From contig NZ_JALJCK010000014.1 of NCBI RefSeq assembly GCF_022899355.1, positions 1 through 64,000 on the forward strand: 64,000 bases of DNA. The letters are read 5' to 3'. How positions within the stretch are numbered: position 1 is the first letter of the stretch; every line of letters starts with the position of its first letter. The notes under the pieces were generated by a model. That model was given only the letters and a program-made list of their open reading frames with translations. It was not told where the DNA came from and made no database searches. This document shows positions 16,251 through 25,789 of this stretch, piece by piece. The position numbers and the translations under genes were made by a program. Source of the DNA: Shinella yambaruensis (GTDB lineage: Bacteria; Pseudomonadota; Alphaproteobacteria; Rhizobiales; Rhizobiaceae).

Positions 16251-17234
16251 ATGTTCTCCCGTCTTCTCCATCCCGGCAAACGCAGCCTCGAATCCCTCAG
16301 CGAACAGGAAATCCTCGCCCTCGCCATTTCCTCGGAAGAGGATGACGGGCGCATCTATCTCGCCTATGCCGATGCGCTGCGCGACGCCTATCCGCATTCC
16401 GCCCGCATCTTCGAGGAAATGGCGGAGGAGGAGAGCCATCACCGCCAGCTGCTGATCGACCGGCATGTGGCGCGCTTCGGCGACCGCATCCCGCTGGTGC
16501 GGCGCGAATATGTGCGCGATTTCCCCGAGCGCAAGCCGGACTGGCTGATCGCGAACATGCCGCTCGAGGCGATCCGCGCCCAGGCCGAGGCGATGGAGGA
16601 GGCCGCGCACCGCTTCTACCTCGCCGCCGCCTCGCGCACGCAGGACGCGGCGACGCGAAAGCTGCTCGGCGACCTGGCGCTGGCGGAAAAATCCCATGAA
16701 TCGCTCGCCCGCCGGCTCGGCGAGCAGCACATACCCGCCGACGTGAAGGCGGAGGAAGACCAGACGGCGCGGCGGCAATTCGTGCTGACCTATGTGCAGC
16801 CGGGTCTTGCCGGCCTGATGGACGGCTCGGTCTCGACCCTCGCGCCGATCTTCGCCGCCGCCTTCGCCACGCAGGACACCTGGCAGACCTTCCTCGTCGG
16901 TCTCTCGGCCTCGGTCGGCGCCGGCATCTCCATGGGCTTCACCGAAGCGGCGCATGACGACGGAAAGCTCTCCGGCCGCGGCTCGCCGGTCAAGCGCGGC
17001 CTTGCCTCGGGCATCATGACGGCCTTGGGCGGCCTCGGCCATGCTTTGCCCTATCTCATCCCGAACTTCATGCTGGCGACGACCATCGCCGTCTTCGTCG
17101 TCTTCGTGGAGCTGTGGGCGATCGCCTTCATCCAGAACCGCTACATGGAAACGCCGTTCTTCCGCGCCGTTCTCCAGGTCGTGCTCGGCGGCAGCCTCGT
17201 CCTGGCCGCGGGCGTGCTGATCGGCAATGCGTAA
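16251..17234 (+). CDS. mbfA: Membrane-bound ferritin / iron-manganese exporter MbfA
   Basis: A 327-residue two-domain protein. Residues about 20-165 form a ferritin-like (Er) helical domain with metal-ligand Glu/His motifs EEDDGRIYLAYAD, FEEMAEEESHHRQLL, AEAMEEAAHRFY and LALAEKSHESLA. Residues about 180-327 form a VIT1/CCC1-type transporter domain with five hydrophobic helices (VQPGLAGLMDGSVSTLAPIFA onwards). In Agrobacterium and Bradyrhizobium MbfA exports iron and protects against iron and peroxide stress. The ATG at 16251 is used; a weaker upstream TTG is in frame. The Irr-type ICE immediately upstream supports both identity and regulation. Confidence 0.95.
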   Translation: MFSRLLHPGKRSLESLSEQEILALAISSEEDDGRIYLAYADALRDAYPHSARIFEEMAEEESHHRQLLIDRHVARFGDRIPLVRREYVRDFPERKPDWLIANMPLEAIRAQAEAMEEAAHRFYLAAASRTQDAATRKLLGDLALAEKSHESLARRLGEQHIPADVKAEEDQTARRQFVLTYVQPGLAGLMDGSVSTLAPIFAAAFATQDTWQTFLVGLSASVGAGISMGFTEAAHDDGKLSGRGSPVKRGLASGIMTALGGLGHALPYLIPNFMLATTIAVFVVFVELWAIAFIQNRYMETPFFRAVLQVVLGGSLVLAAGVLIGNA

Positions 17235-17245
17235 AGGGATAAGTT

Positions 17246-17350
17246 CTACCGGCCTGTCGGGCGGTTCATGTCGCGCACCACCCAGCGGAAGAAAAGATAG
17301 ACGCCGACGCCCATGATGGCGAGCGGCAGGAGATTGGCAGCAGAATCCAT
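17246..17350 (-). CDS. Small single-pass membrane protein (34 aa)
   Basis: A 34-codon frame starting at ATG 17350, with GAGG five bases upstream, and ending at TAG. It encodes a short N-terminus, one hydrophobic helix (LLPLAIMGVGVYLFF) and a basic tail (RWVVRDMNRPTGR), a layout typical of genuine bacterial small membrane proteins. It faces mbfA convergently with an 11-nt gap. No family is recognised. Support rests on ribosome-binding site, hydrophobic profile and clean termination. Confidence 0.6.
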   Translation of the reverse strand: MDSAANLLPLAIMGVGVYLFFRWVVRDMNRPTGR

Positions 17351-17494
17351 GTCGACCTCTATACCCTCCCGACAAGGGAATTAAGGTCTTGCTAACCAAT
17401 CTTCAATCCACGAGCAGGCGACGGTCCGTTCACAAAATGCGACCGACGCTCACGAATTGGCAAGCGGGGCGTCGCCGCCCCGCTCCTGTCCCGG

Positions 17495-19921
17495 TCAGGC
17501 GCGCAGCGTGCCGCCCGTGGTCTTGGCGACATTGCCGACGATCCTGGCGGTGAGCGCCTCGAAATCCTCGTCGGTCAGCGTCTTGTCGGTCGGCTGGAAG
17601 ACGACCTCGATGGCGACCGACTTCTTGCCTTCGCCGAGCGATGCGCCCTCGAAGACGTCGAAGACGTTGACGGCGGCGATCAGCTTGCGGTCGGCACCCG
17701 TTGCCGCGCGCACGATGGCGCCCGCTTCCACCGTCTTGTCGACGACGAAGGCGAAGTCGCGCCTGACGGCCTGGAAGGGCGAAAGGTCGAGCGCCGGCTT
17801 GGTGCGGGTCGCTTTCTTCTTCGGGTCAGGCATGGCGTCGACGAAGATCTCGAAGCCGCAGAGCGCGCCGGAGACGTCGAGCGCGCCGAGCGCCTTCGGA
17901 TGGAACTCGCCGAAATATCCGAGTACGATCTTCGGCCCCATCTTGATCGTGCCGGACCGGCCCGGGTGATACCATGCGGGCGCGCCCGGCTCGATCTGCA
18001 CATTGCCCATCGGCAGGCCGCAGGCCTCGATGACGGCAAGCGCGTCGGCCTTGGCGTCATAGACGTCGACCGGCTTGCCGCCGCCCTTGGCGGCGTTCGA
18101 CCAGAGGCGGCCGGAACCGGAAAGCGAAGCCGTGCCGCGGCGCACGCCGCCGGCAACGCGGCGCTGCCCCTCGGGCCTGTCGTTTTCATAGGTGCCGGAG
18201 ACCTCGAAGAGCGCGACGTCACTATGCCCCTTGTCGGCATTGCGCTGCGCGGCGGCGATGAGGCCCGGCAGCAGCGAGGGGCGCATGTCCGACATGTCCG
18301 ACGCGATCGGGTTGGAGAGCGCCAGCGAGGCCGCGCCGCCGCCGAAGAGCTCCGCATGGGCCTTCGGGATGAAGGACCAGGTGACGGCCTCCAGCATGCC
18401 GCGCGCGGCAAGCGCCCGCTTGGCAAGGCGCGAGCGGATCTGCAGCGTGGTCAGGATGCGGCCGTTGACCGCCCCGTGGCTTTCGAGCGGCGCCGGCTTG
18501 ATATTGTCGACGCCGTGGATGCGCATGACCTCTTCCACGAGATCCGCCTTGCCCTCGACGTCGGGACGCCAGGAGGGCACCGCGACGGAGACGCGCTCGC
18601 CCGCGCCCGTGACGGTGAAGCCGAGGCGCGTCAGGATGTCCACGCTCTCTTCCGGGGAGACGTCAAGGCCCGTCAGGCGCTTGACCTCGGAGAAGGGGAA
18701 GTCGACGACCTTGGCCGAAAAGCCCTTGTAGCCGACGACGTCGGTTTCGGCGGCCACGCCGCCGCAGAGCTCCAGCACCAGTTCGGTGGCGCGTTCGAGG
18801 CCGGGCACCATGTATTGCGGGTCGACGCCACGCTCGAAGCGGTAGCGCGCATCGGTGATGATGCCGTGCGCGCGGCCGGTCTTGGCGATGTTCATCGGGT
18901 CCCAGAGCGCCGATTCGATCAGCACGTCGACGGTGTTCTCGTCGCAGCCCGAATGCTCGCCGCCCATGATGCCGCCGATCGATTCGACGCCGTCATCGTC
19001 GGCGATGACGACGTTGGACGGGTTCAGCGTGTATTCGCGTGTGTCGAGCGCCAGCACCTTTTCGCCTTCCGCCGCGCGGCGCACGACGAGGTTTCCCTTC
19101 ACCTTGGCCGCGTCGAAGACGTGCAGCGGGCGGCCCTGGTCGAAGGTCATGTAGTTGGTGATGTCGACGAGCGCGTTGATCGGGCGAAGGCCGATGGCGA
19201 GAAGCCGCTGCTGCATCCAGCGCGGGCTCGGGCCGTTCCTGACGCCGCGCACGAGCCGGAGCGCGAAGCCCGGGCAGAGATGATCGTCGCCGCCGAGTTC
19301 CAGCCTGACCTTGACCGGCGTCTCGCCTTCGACCTTGAAGGACGGTGCCTTCGGGGCCTTCAGCGTGCCGAGGCCGGCGGCGGCGAGGTCGCGGGCAATA
19401 CCGAAAATGCTCGTGCAGTCCGGGCGGTTCGGCGTCAGGTTGATCTCGATGACCGGATCGTCGAGGCCGGCATAGGCGGCGTAGCTCGTGCCCACCGGCG
19501 CATCGGCCGGCAGGTCGATGATGCCGTCATGGTCGTCGGAGATCTGCAGCTCCTTTTCCGAGCACATCATGCCGCGGCTCTCGACGCCGCGGATGGTGCC
19601 GACGGCGAGCGTCACGTCGATGCCGGGCACATAGGTGCCGGGCGCGGCGAAGGCGCCGACAAGGCCGGTGCGCGCATTCGGCGCGCCGCAGACGACCTGG
19701 ATCGGGTCGCCCTTGCCGGTGTCGACCATCAGAAGCTTGAGCTTGTCGGCGTTCGGATGCTGCTCGGCGGAAACGACCTTGGCGATGACGAAGGGCTTGA
19801 AGGCCGCCTTGTCGTCGACGTCCTCCACTTCGAGCCCGATCGCCGTCAGCTTCGCGCAGATCTCTTCGAGCGTGGCGTCGGTGTCGAGATGGTCCTTCAG
19901 CCAGGAGAGGGTGAATTTCAT
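17495..19921 (-). CDS. pheT: Phenylalanyl-tRNA synthetase beta subunit
   Basis: An 808-residue beta chain of the cytoplasmic alpha2-beta2 synthetase that charges tRNA-Phe. Domains in order are: the EMAP/tRNA-binding OB fold (about 40-150, [28 protein letters not shown]), B3/B4 editing domain (about 215-400), B5 DNA-binding-like domain (about 405-480), the synthetase-like core (about 490-700) and the C-terminal ferredoxin-like anticodon-binding FDX-ACB domain (about 715-808, [21 protein letters not shown]). Length is normal. It follows pheS on the same strand with a 22-nt gap. Confidence 0.98.
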   Translation of the reverse strand: MKFTLSWLKDHLDTDATLEEICAKLTAIGLEVEDVDDKAAFKPFVIAKVVSAEQHPNADKLKLLMVDTGKGDPIQVVCGAPNARTGLVGAFAAPGTYVPGIDVTLAVGTIRGVESRGMMCSEKELQISDDHDGIIDLPADAPVGTSYAAYAGLDDPVIEINLTPNRPDCTSIFGIARDLAAAGLGTLKAPKAPSFKVEGETPVKVRLELGGDDHLCPGFALRLVRGVRNGPSPRWMQQRLLAIGLRPINALVDITNYMTFDQGRPLHVFDAAKVKGNLVVRRAAEGEKVLALDTREYTLNPSNVVIADDDGVESIGGIMGGEHSGCDENTVDVLIESALWDPMNIAKTGRAHGIITDARYRFERGVDPQYMVPGLERATELVLELCGGVAAETDVVGYKGFSAKVVDFPFSEVKRLTGLDVSPEESVDILTRLGFTVTGAGERVSVAVPSWRPDVEGKADLVEEVMRIHGVDNIKPAPLESHGAVNGRILTTLQIRSRLAKRALAARGMLEAVTWSFIPKAHAELFGGGAASLALSNPIASDMSDMRPSLLPGLIAAAQRNADKGHSDVALFEVSGTYENDRPEGQRRVAGGVRRGTASLSGSGRLWSNAAKGGGKPVDVYDAKADALAVIEACGLPMGNVQIEPGAPAWYHPGRSGTIKMGPKIVLGYFGEFHPKALGALDVSGALCGFEIFVDAMPDPKKKATRTKPALDLSPFQAVRRDFAFVVDKTVEAGAIVRAATGADRKLIAAVNVFDVFEGASLGEGKKSVAIEVVFQPTDKTLTDEDFEALTARIVGNVAKTTGGTLRA

Positions 19922-19943
19922 GATCTTTCTCCTTGGATGCCGG

Positions 19944-21029
19944 TTACGCGCTGAGGCCGCCGAACAGGGTCGGCATGTCGAGCGGGCGGAAACCGTAGTG
20001 GCTCAGCCAGCGGACGTCGGCGTTGAAGAAGTCGCGCAGGTCCGGCATGCCGTATTTCAGCATGGCGATGCGGTCGAGGCCCATGCCCCAGGCAAAGCCC
20101 TGGTATTCGTCGGGATCGAGCCCGCCGGCGCGCAGCACGTTCGGGTGCACCATGCCGCAGCCGAGGATCTCCATCCAGTCCGTACCTTCGCCGAACTTGA
20201 CGATCGGACCCGACGAGCGGTCGCACTGGATATCGACCTCGAAGGACGGCTCGGTGAAGGGGAAGAAGGACGGGCGGAAGCGCATGGTGACGCTGTCGAC
20301 CTCGAAGAAGGCCTTGCAGAATTCCTCCAGCACCCAGCGCATGTTGGCGACGTTCGCCTTCCTGTCGACCACGAGGCCCTCGACCTGGTGGAACATCGGC
20401 GAATGGGTGGCGTCCGAATCCTGCCGGTAGGTCTTGCCGGGAATGATGATGCGGATCGGCGGCTGCTGCGCCTCCATGGTGCGCACCTGCACGGGCGAGG
20501 TGTGCGTGCGCAGCACCTTGCGCTCACCCTTCTCGTCCGCCGGGAAGAAGAACGTGTCGTGCATCTCGCGGGCCGGATGGCCCTCCGGGAAGTTCAGCGC
20601 CGTGAAATTGTAGTAGTCCGTCTCGATATCGGGACCCTCGGCGATGGAGAAGCCCATATCGGCGAAGATCGCGGTGATCTCGTCGACGATCTGGCTGATC
20701 GGATGGATGCGGCCGCGCTCGGCGGGCGAGGAGCGCACCGGCAGGCTGACATCCACCGTCTCGGCCGCAAGGCGCGCCTCGATGGCGGCGTCGCGCAGCG
20801 CCGACTTGCGCGCGGTGATCGCGTCGGTGACGCGGGTCTTCAGCGCGTTGATCGCCGCGCCGCGGGTCTGGCGCTCTTCCGGCGACATGGTGCCGAGCGT
20901 CTTCAGGAGTTCGGAGACGGAGCCCTTCTTGCCGAGGGCGCCGACGCGCACGGCTTCGATCGCCGCCTCGTCGGACGCTTCGGCGACGGCGGAAAGGAGG
21001 CCATGTTCCAGTGTGTCGAGTTCAGTCAT
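19944..21029 (-). CDS. pheS: Phenylalanyl-tRNA synthetase alpha subunit
   Basis: A 361-residue class II synthetase catalytic subunit. The N-terminal coiled coil (about 1-85) is followed by the core: motif 2 region around [15 protein letters not shown], the Phe-binding [17 protein letters not shown] segment, and motif 3 [25 protein letters not shown] at the C-terminus. It forms the alpha2-beta2 enzyme with PheT encoded immediately downstream. Its start codon lies inside the 3' end of the upstream kinase-like gene (8-nt overlap), so expression of the three may be coupled. Confidence 0.98.
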   Translation of the reverse strand: MTELDTLEHGLLSAVAEASDEAAIEAVRVGALGKKGSVSELLKTLGTMSPEERQTRGAAINALKTRVTDAITARKSALRDAAIEARLAAETVDVSLPVRSSPAERGRIHPISQIVDEITAIFADMGFSIAEGPDIETDYYNFTALNFPEGHPAREMHDTFFFPADEKGERKVLRTHTSPVQVRTMEAQQPPIRIIIPGKTYRQDSDATHSPMFHQVEGLVVDRKANVANMRWVLEEFCKAFFEVDSVTMRFRPSFFPFTEPSFEVDIQCDRSSGPIVKFGEGTDWMEILGCGMVHPNVLRAGGLDPDEYQGFAWGMGLDRIAMLKYGMPDLRDFFNADVRWLSHYGFRPLDMPTLFGGLSA

Positions 21030-21885
21030 CTTTACCTGCTTTGCTTGCGTCGGCCGCGCGGGGCGGCAGGAGAACCTGCGACAGATAGCGGGTTGCGGCG
21101 AGGAAACGCCGCAGATCACTACCCATGTGCACGCGCCCGATCAATCGGGTGAGCCATAAAAACTTGGCGAGGAACGCCACGAGAAGACAGAGTTCGGCAA
21201 GCGCATCGCCCGGCGCGCTCTCCATCCAGGCGGAAAGGGCCCGGCCGGCGGTCGTCTCGCCCTCCAGCGCACTCGGCACGAGCTGGAGGAACAGCAGCCA
21301 GAGGTCGCGCGCCTGGGCGGTCGGCAGCGGCATGACGGCTTCCGGCTCCTCCTCGAAATCCATGTAGCCGACACGGCCGCCCTCAAGGAAGAGATCGCGC
21401 GGGTGCGGGCGACCATGACAGAGCCTTTTGGCATGCAGCGCGCCGAGATCGGCGGCGCAGGCGACAAGCAGGTCGTCGTGGTCGGCCGGATCGGCCGATT
21501 TCAAAACCCCGAGCTGCGCGCCGATCGTCGGACCGGCATCGGAGAGCACGAGCGCGCTGCCGGAGCGGTAGAGCACCTTCGGCACCGGCAGGCCCGCAGC
21601 CGCGAAGGCCGCGATCCGCCGCACCTCGCGGTCGACCATCGCCTTCCTGTCGAGCTGCGGCGAGGGCCGCAGGAAGGGTTTGCGGAACAGAAGGGCGAGA
21701 GCGTTTTGCGCCCACAACCAGAAAACCGGCCGCTCCGTGCCGTAGCGCTTCACCCAGACGGTGCCGAACGACATCTCCACGCGCTCGATACGGCGCGCGC
21801 CACGGGCAAGGACGGCGAGAAGCGTCTCGATATCCTTGGCCGTCGCGTCCGGGATCGCGGAAAGATCGTTCAGCCTGCCATCCAT
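21022..21885 (-). CDS. BUD32/RIO-like serine/threonine kinase-fold protein
   Basis: A 287-residue protein with a compact kinase fold. An N-terminal lobe ends with [32 protein letters not shown]. The catalytic loop reads [18 protein letters not shown] (HGRPHPRDL corresponds to the HxDxxxxN region) and is followed by YMDFEEEP, where the Asp is in the DFG position. This combination is seen in Rhizobiales proteins annotated as serine/threonine or lipopolysaccharide kinases of the RIO/BUD32 type. The substrate is unknown. The ATG at 21885 has AAGGA six bases upstream. It overlaps pheS by eight bases. Confidence 0.75.
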   Translation of the reverse strand: MDGRLNDLSAIPDATAKDIETLLAVLARGARRIERVEMSFGTVWVKRYGTERPVFWLWAQNALALLFRKPFLRPSPQLDRKAMVDREVRRIAAFAAAGLPVPKVLYRSGSALVLSDAGPTIGAQLGVLKSADPADHDDLLVACAADLGALHAKRLCHGRPHPRDLFLEGGRVGYMDFEEEPEAVMPLPTAQARDLWLLFLQLVPSALEGETTAGRALSAWMESAPGDALAELCLLVAFLAKFLWLTRLIGRVHMGSDLRRFLAATRYLSQVLLPPRAADASKAGKDD

Positions 21886-21918
21886 CTCCAGTCCTTTAGC
21901 GAGGCCGGTCCACAAAGC

Positions 21919-21952
21919 AAAACCCGCACCGGTTCCCCGGCGCGGGTTTCAC
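21919..21952 (-). terminator. Rho-independent terminator after rplT
   Basis: The arms AAACCCGC (21920-21927) and GCGGGTTT (21942-21949) enclose an additional CCGG/CCGG pairing. Read on the minus strand it ends in GGGTTTTGC. It separates rplT from the kinase-pheST unit. Confidence 0.75.
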
Positions 21953-21985
21953 AACGAAACGATGTTTTGGTTGTGGAAGCGCCGG

Positions 21986-22390
21986 TCAGTTGACGGCGGC
22001 TTCAAACTCGTTCTTCGTGCCGGCATCCTTGAGGTATTCCAGCGCCTTCTTGGCGGCTGCGACGAGCGCGCCGAACGCTGCGGTCTCATGGATCGCCATG
22101 TCGGACAGAACCTTGCGGTCGACTTCGATGCCGGCCTTGTTGAGGCCGTCGATGAAGCGGCCATAGGTCAGGCCGTGCTCGCGGACGGCAGCGTTGATGC
22201 GCTGGATCCAGAGCGCGCGGAAATTGCGCTTGTTGACCTTGCGGTCGCGGTAGGCGAACTGCTTGGAACGATCAACCGCGGCCTTGGCGGCGCGGATGGT
22301 GTTCTTGCGGCGGCCATAGAAGCCCTTGGCTGCCTTCAGCGTCTTCTTGTGCTTGGCGTGGGAGGTTACGCCGCGTTTTACACGTGCCAT
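21986..22390 (-). CDS. rplT: 50S ribosomal protein L20
   Basis: A 134-residue L20 with the basic, helical N-terminus ([39 protein letters not shown]) and [36 protein letters not shown] core. It binds 23S rRNA early in 50S assembly and in other bacteria represses its own operon through the rpmI leader. It is preceded by rpmI with a 39-nt gap, the universal gene order. The C-terminal extension of about 15 residues beyond E. coli L20 is common in alphaproteobacteria. Confidence 0.99.
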   Translation of the reverse strand: MARVKRGVTSHAKHKKTLKAAKGFYGRRKNTIRAAKAAVDRSKQFAYRDRKVNKRNFRALWIQRINAAVREHGLTYGRFIDGLNKAGIEVDRKVLSDMAIHETAAFGALVAAAKKALEYLKDAGTKNEFEAAVN

Positions 22391-22429
22391 GTCATGATCT
22401 CCTTAACGTATCAAATCGCGCGATTAGTC

Positions 22430-22633
22430 TCAGAGACCGTTCGGCAGGTAGTTCTTGATGACCTTCTTGCCATCGGGCTCGGCCAGCACCATGGTGCCGC
22501 GCGCGTCGCGAATGAACTTGTTGGTACGCTTGATCATGCCGTGGCGCTTGCCGGCAGCGGCAGCGACGACCTTGCCGGTCGCGGTGATCTTGAACCGCTT
22601 CTTGGCAGACGACTTCGTCTTCATCTTGGGCAT
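22430..22633 (-). CDS. rpmI: 50S ribosomal protein L35
   Basis: A 67-residue L35: [20 protein letters not shown] at the N-terminus, [19 protein letters not shown] in the middle, and [12 protein letters not shown] at the end. Size and sequence are standard. It lies between infC and rplT. A terminator-like hairpin separates it from infC, so a separate promoter for rpmI-rplT is likely in the 217-nt gap. Confidence 0.99.
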   Translation of the reverse strand: MPKMKTKSSAKKRFKITATGKVVAAAAGKRHGMIKRTNKFIRDARGTMVLAEPDGKKVIKNYLPNGL

Positions 22634-22799
22634 TTTGCTACTCCATTCTTCTTGAATTCGAGATGGCTGACGAGGCCATCTCCAGCGTAAAGAACGGCCA
22701 CGGCATGCCCTGCCGGACCGTTCGGACGGCGGCTTGTAACCGATGTCCCCCAAAAGCGCAACCGGAATCCGTGAATTGCGGCATCCGGCGCGCAGAAAC

Positions 22800-22826
22800 G
22801 GAAAAGCCGCCCCGAAAGGCGGCTTC
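22800..22826 (-). terminator. Rho-independent terminator after infC
   Basis: The arms AAGCCGCC (22804-22811) and GGCGGCTT (22818-22825) have a 6-nt loop. On the minus strand the hairpin is followed by TTTTCC. It lies about 25 nt past the infC stop, in the gap before rpmI. Confidence 0.8.
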
Positions 22827-22850
22827 GATCCGGTGGTCGTGAGGTCGCGA

Positions 22851-23387
22851 TTACCGCGGAGCCAGCACCATCATCATCTGGCGGCCTTCGAGCTTCGGCT
22901 CGGCCTCCACCTTGGCGATGGTCAGCGTGTCTTCCTTGACCTGCATCAGGAGCTTCATGCCGAGTTCCTGGTGGGCCATTTCGCGGCCGCGGAACTTCAG
23001 CGTCACCTTGACCTTGTCGCCCTCTTCGAAGAAGCGATTCATCGCCTTCATCTTCACGTCATAGTCATGCGTGTCGATGTTCGGGCGCATCTTGATTTCC
23101 TTGATCTCGACGATCTTCTGCTTCTTGCGCGCTTCGGCCGCCTTCTTCTGGTTGGCGTATTTCAGCTTGCCCAGGTCAAGGATCTTGCAGACGGGCGGTT
23201 CGGAGTTCGGCGAAATCTCCACGAGATCGAGGCCGGCTTCTTCGGCCATGCGGAGCGCCTGATCGGTCGGGACGATACCGTGGTTGTTGCCGTCGGCATC
23301 GATAAGCTGAACCCGGGGAATCCGGATTTCCTTGTTGGAGCGCGGGCCGTCCTTGACGGGAGCTTCCGCTTTGAAGGGTCTGCGAAT
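22851..23387 (-). CDS. infC: Translation initiation factor IF-3, AUU start codon
   Basis: A 178-residue IF-3. The N-domain contains [43 protein letters not shown], the linker is [17 protein letters not shown], and the C-domain reads [49 protein letters not shown]. It discriminates start codons and prevents subunit joining. No ATG, GTG or TTG lies at the family N-terminus. The codon that gives the conserved [18 protein letters not shown] start is ATT at 23387-23385, with GGAG nine bases upstream. AUU is the start used by E. coli infC, where it permits autoregulation. Upstream codons of the frame are non-homologous. Confidence 0.95.
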   Translation of the reverse strand: MRRPFKAEAPVKDGPRSNKEIRIPRVQLIDADGNNHGIVPTDQALRMAEEAGLDLVEISPNSEPPVCKILDLGKLKYANQKKAAEARKKQKIVEIKEIKMRPNIDTHDYDVKMKAMNRFFEEGDKVKVTLKFRGREMAHQELGMKLLMQVKEDTLTIAKVEAEPKLEGRQMMMVLAPR

Positions 23388-23619
23388 GGTCGTGTTCTCC
23401 TCGAACTGTTTCGATAGGTATGGATCTGCGTCGACCGGGCCGTTTGCCCGCCTGGCGGCGTTTTCCGGCAATGTGTTGATCGCGCTTGTGAAGTCAATAG
23501 CATGCCGCGTGGAAAAAATCACCACCTGTCCTTGCAGGCGCGAATCTGGTCTAGCTCTCGGCAAAAGACCGGCCAACGGGCGGTTTGCCGCGGTCGGGAC
23601 ACAGGACAAGGAGATAGGC

Positions 23620-24438
23620 ATGACGGCGGCGAACGGCAATGGGACCCCGACAGAATTCATCACCGTCGGCGCGGGCGACGACGCCCGCAGGATCGCCGTC
23701 GCGCTGCAGCCGGCGGCCGGCGGCAACGGGCTTGCGCATTTCGTCTGGCTCGGTGGCTACCGCTCCGACATGACGGGCACCAAGGCGGTGGAACTTGCCG
23801 GGCTTGCCGCCCGTCTCGGCACCGGCTGCGTGCGCTTCGACTATTCCGGCCACGGCGCCTCGGGCGGCGCCTTCGTCGACGGCACGATCTCGCGCTGGCT
23901 GGAGGAGGCGCTCGCGGTGATCGACCACGCGGCAGGGACGCTCGGCACGCGCCGCGCCGTGCTCGTCGGCTCCTCGATGGGCGGGTGGATCGCGCTGCGC
24001 GCCGTGGCAGAGCTTGCCGCACGCGGCGGCATCGAGATTGCCGGCCTGGTGCTCATCGCGCCGGCGCCGGACTTCACCTCGGAGCTGATCGAGCCGAACC
24101 TGACGGAGGCCGAACGCACGGCGCTGGCCGAGCGCGGCCAGTTCGAGGAGCCGACGCCCTACGGCCCCGACCCGAACATCTACACGAGAAAGCTCATCGA
24201 GGACGGCCGCGACAACCGCGTGCTGACCGGCGCGATCGAGACCGGCTGCCCCGTGCATATCCTGCAGGGCATGGCCGATCCGGACGTGCCCTATGGCCAT
24301 GCGGTGCGCCTGATGGAGCACCTTTCCGGCGACGACGTGGTGCTGACCATGATCCGCGACGGCGACCATCGCCTGTCGCGCCCGCAGGACATCGCCAAGC
24401 TCCTCGAGGCGGCGGAGGCCCTTGCCCGCGGGCAATGA
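23620..24438 (+). CDS. Alpha/beta hydrolase
   Basis: A 272-residue alpha/beta-hydrolase-fold enzyme. The nucleophile elbow is [13 protein letters not shown] with Ser119. The acid lies in [13 protein letters not shown] and the catalytic His in [11 protein letters not shown] near the C-terminus. The oxyanion region [18 protein letters not shown] resembles palmitoyl-thioesterase/ABHD10-like proteins, so esterase or thioesterase activity is likely. An AAGGAG ribosome-binding site precedes the ATG. It is divergent from infC across a 232-nt region and monocistronic. Confidence 0.88.
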   Translation: MTAANGNGTPTEFITVGAGDDARRIAVALQPAAGGNGLAHFVWLGGYRSDMTGTKAVELAGLAARLGTGCVRFDYSGHGASGGAFVDGTISRWLEEALAVIDHAAGTLGTRRAVLVGSSMGGWIALRAVAELAARGGIEIAGLVLIAPAPDFTSELIEPNLTEAERTALAERGQFEEPTPYGPDPNIYTRKLIEDGRDNRVLTGAIETGCPVHILQGMADPDVPYGHAVRLMEHLSGDDVVLTMIRDGDHRLSRPQDIAKLLEAAEALARGQ

Positions 24439-24546
24439 GACCCCGGCCGAATCACATTTTAACCATATTCCCGCATCGCCAATTCTCATGATTGACGAAG
24501 GCCCCACCTGACCGTTAACTCTTTGTTAACGATTAGGGGACGTTTC

Positions 24547-25164
24547 ATGGCACGAATGATTGGTGCGAAGGCTGGGGTTGCGGCGGTGCTCGCCCTCCTC
24601 GCTTCTTCTTCCTCGGCTTTCACCGCGCCGGCTTCGGCACTTGCCATGCAGACCGGCGGCATAACCTCCCAGCCGATCGGCCATTACGAGTTCTGTCAGG
24701 CCAACGCTTCGGAATGCCGCGCCGGCGTGCGCGGCCAGGCGCCCGCCAAGGTGACGGCGTACGGCTGGACGGTGGTGCGCGAGATCAACGCCGGCACCAA
24801 CAACGCCATCACGCCGATGACCGACAAGGACCTCTACGGCAAGGACGAGGTCTGGTCCTATCCGGACGGCGCGGGCGACTGCGAGGATTTCGTGCTGCTC
24901 AAGCGCAAGAAGCTGATGGAAAAGGGCTTTGCCGCCGGCGACCTGCTGATCACCGTCGTGCGCAAGCCGGACGGCGAAGGCCATGCCGTGCTGACGCTGC
25001 GCACCACGCAGGGCGACTTCGTCCTCGACAACCTCAACAACGACGTCAAGCTCTGGACGGAAACGCCCTATCGCTACCTGAAGCGCCAGGCCTCGTTCCA
25101 TGCCGGCCGCTGGGTCTCGATCGAAAACGGCGATGCCGTCATGGTGTCGTCGGTCGGCCAGTAA
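24547..25164 (+). CDS. Bacterial transglutaminase-like cysteine proteinase (BTLCP)
   Basis: A 205-residue secreted or periplasmic protein. A signal peptide covers about residues 1-33 (MARMIGAKAGVAAVLALLAS, ending near ASALA). The catalytic triad of the BTLCP family is visible: Cys112 in GAGDCEDFVLLKRK, His146 in GEGHAVLTLRT and Asp161 in VLDN. The family is often found with type I secretion and adhesin processing (LapG-like), but no such partner is near. The ATG at 24547 gives the best signal peptide. Confidence 0.9.
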   Translation: MARMIGAKAGVAAVLALLASSSSAFTAPASALAMQTGGITSQPIGHYEFCQANASECRAGVRGQAPAKVTAYGWTVVREINAGTNNAITPMTDKDLYGKDEVWSYPDGAGDCEDFVLLKRKKLMEKGFAAGDLLITVVRKPDGEGHAVLTLRTTQGDFVLDNLNNDVKLWTETPYRYLKRQASFHAGRWVSIENGDAVMVSSVGQ

Positions 25165-25191
25165 GACACGTTTTTCGCAGGGGGACTGCGA

Positions 25192-25222
25192 GGGCCGCGG
25201 AGCGATCCGCGGCCTTTGTCTT
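25192..25222 (+). terminator. Rho-independent terminator after BTLCP gene
   Basis: GGCCGCGGA (25193-25201), loop GCGA, TCCGCGGCC (25206-25214), followed by TTTGTCTTTT. It lies 28 nt past the stop codon and also faces the 3' end of the convergent GNAT gene. Confidence 0.88.
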
Positions 25223-25238
25223 TTCCGGAGCCGCCTCG

Positions 25239-25775
25239 TCACGCCGCCAGGGCGGCCGCGCCGATCCGCTTGTAGAAGAAGGTCGTCGCGCAGAAGCGGC
25301 CGTCCGGATAGAGCGCATAGTCGGGGATGACGCCGGCGCGCTGCCAGCCGAGGCGCTCGTAGACGGTCTCGGCGGGGCTGCCGGTGGCCGTGTCGAGCAC
25401 CAGCACGGTCTTGCCGCGCCGGGCGGCTTCCGCCTCGGCGGCGGCCATCAGCGCGCGGGCAATGCCGCGGCCGCGCTCGCTTTCCATGACGAGCAGCTTC
25501 TTCACGTCCGCCCGGTGCGGCTGGTTCGGCATCTGGCGGATGCCGACCTGCACCGTGCCGACGATGCGCCCCGCCCGCTCGGCGGCAAAGAGCAGCGTCG
25601 CCCCCTCGCCGACCGCCGCCGCCACGTCCCGCCAGAAGGGCAGCGCATCGGCCGGCCCATAGGGCGCCATGAAGCCGACGGAGGCCCCGCCGGTCACGCA
25701 ATCGGCAAGCACATCCGCCAATTCGCCCATCCGGGCCCGGGTTTCCTCGGCATCGAGCAGCCTGATCTCGCTCAT
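25239..25775 (-). CDS. GNAT-family N-acetyltransferase
   Basis: A 178-residue GNAT protein. The acetyl-CoA-binding motif A is VKKLLVMESERGRGIARALMAAAEAEA (about 92-118, Q/RxxGxG/A as RGRGIA). This is followed by KTVLVLDTATGSPAETVYERLGWQRAGVIPDYAL, the motif B region that fixes the C-terminal half. The substrate is unknown. It lies 14 nt downstream of the XRE-cupin regulator on the same strand and is probably co-transcribed with it. Confidence 0.87.
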   Translation of the reverse strand: MSEIRLLDAEETRARMGELADVLADCVTGGASVGFMAPYGPADALPFWRDVAAAVGEGATLLFAAERAGRIVGTVQVGIRQMPNQPHRADVKKLLVMESERGRGIARALMAAAEAEAARRGKTVLVLDTATGSPAETVYERLGWQRAGVIPDYALYPDGRFCATTFFYKRIGAAALAA

Positions 25776-25789
25776 CTCGTCCTCATGGC

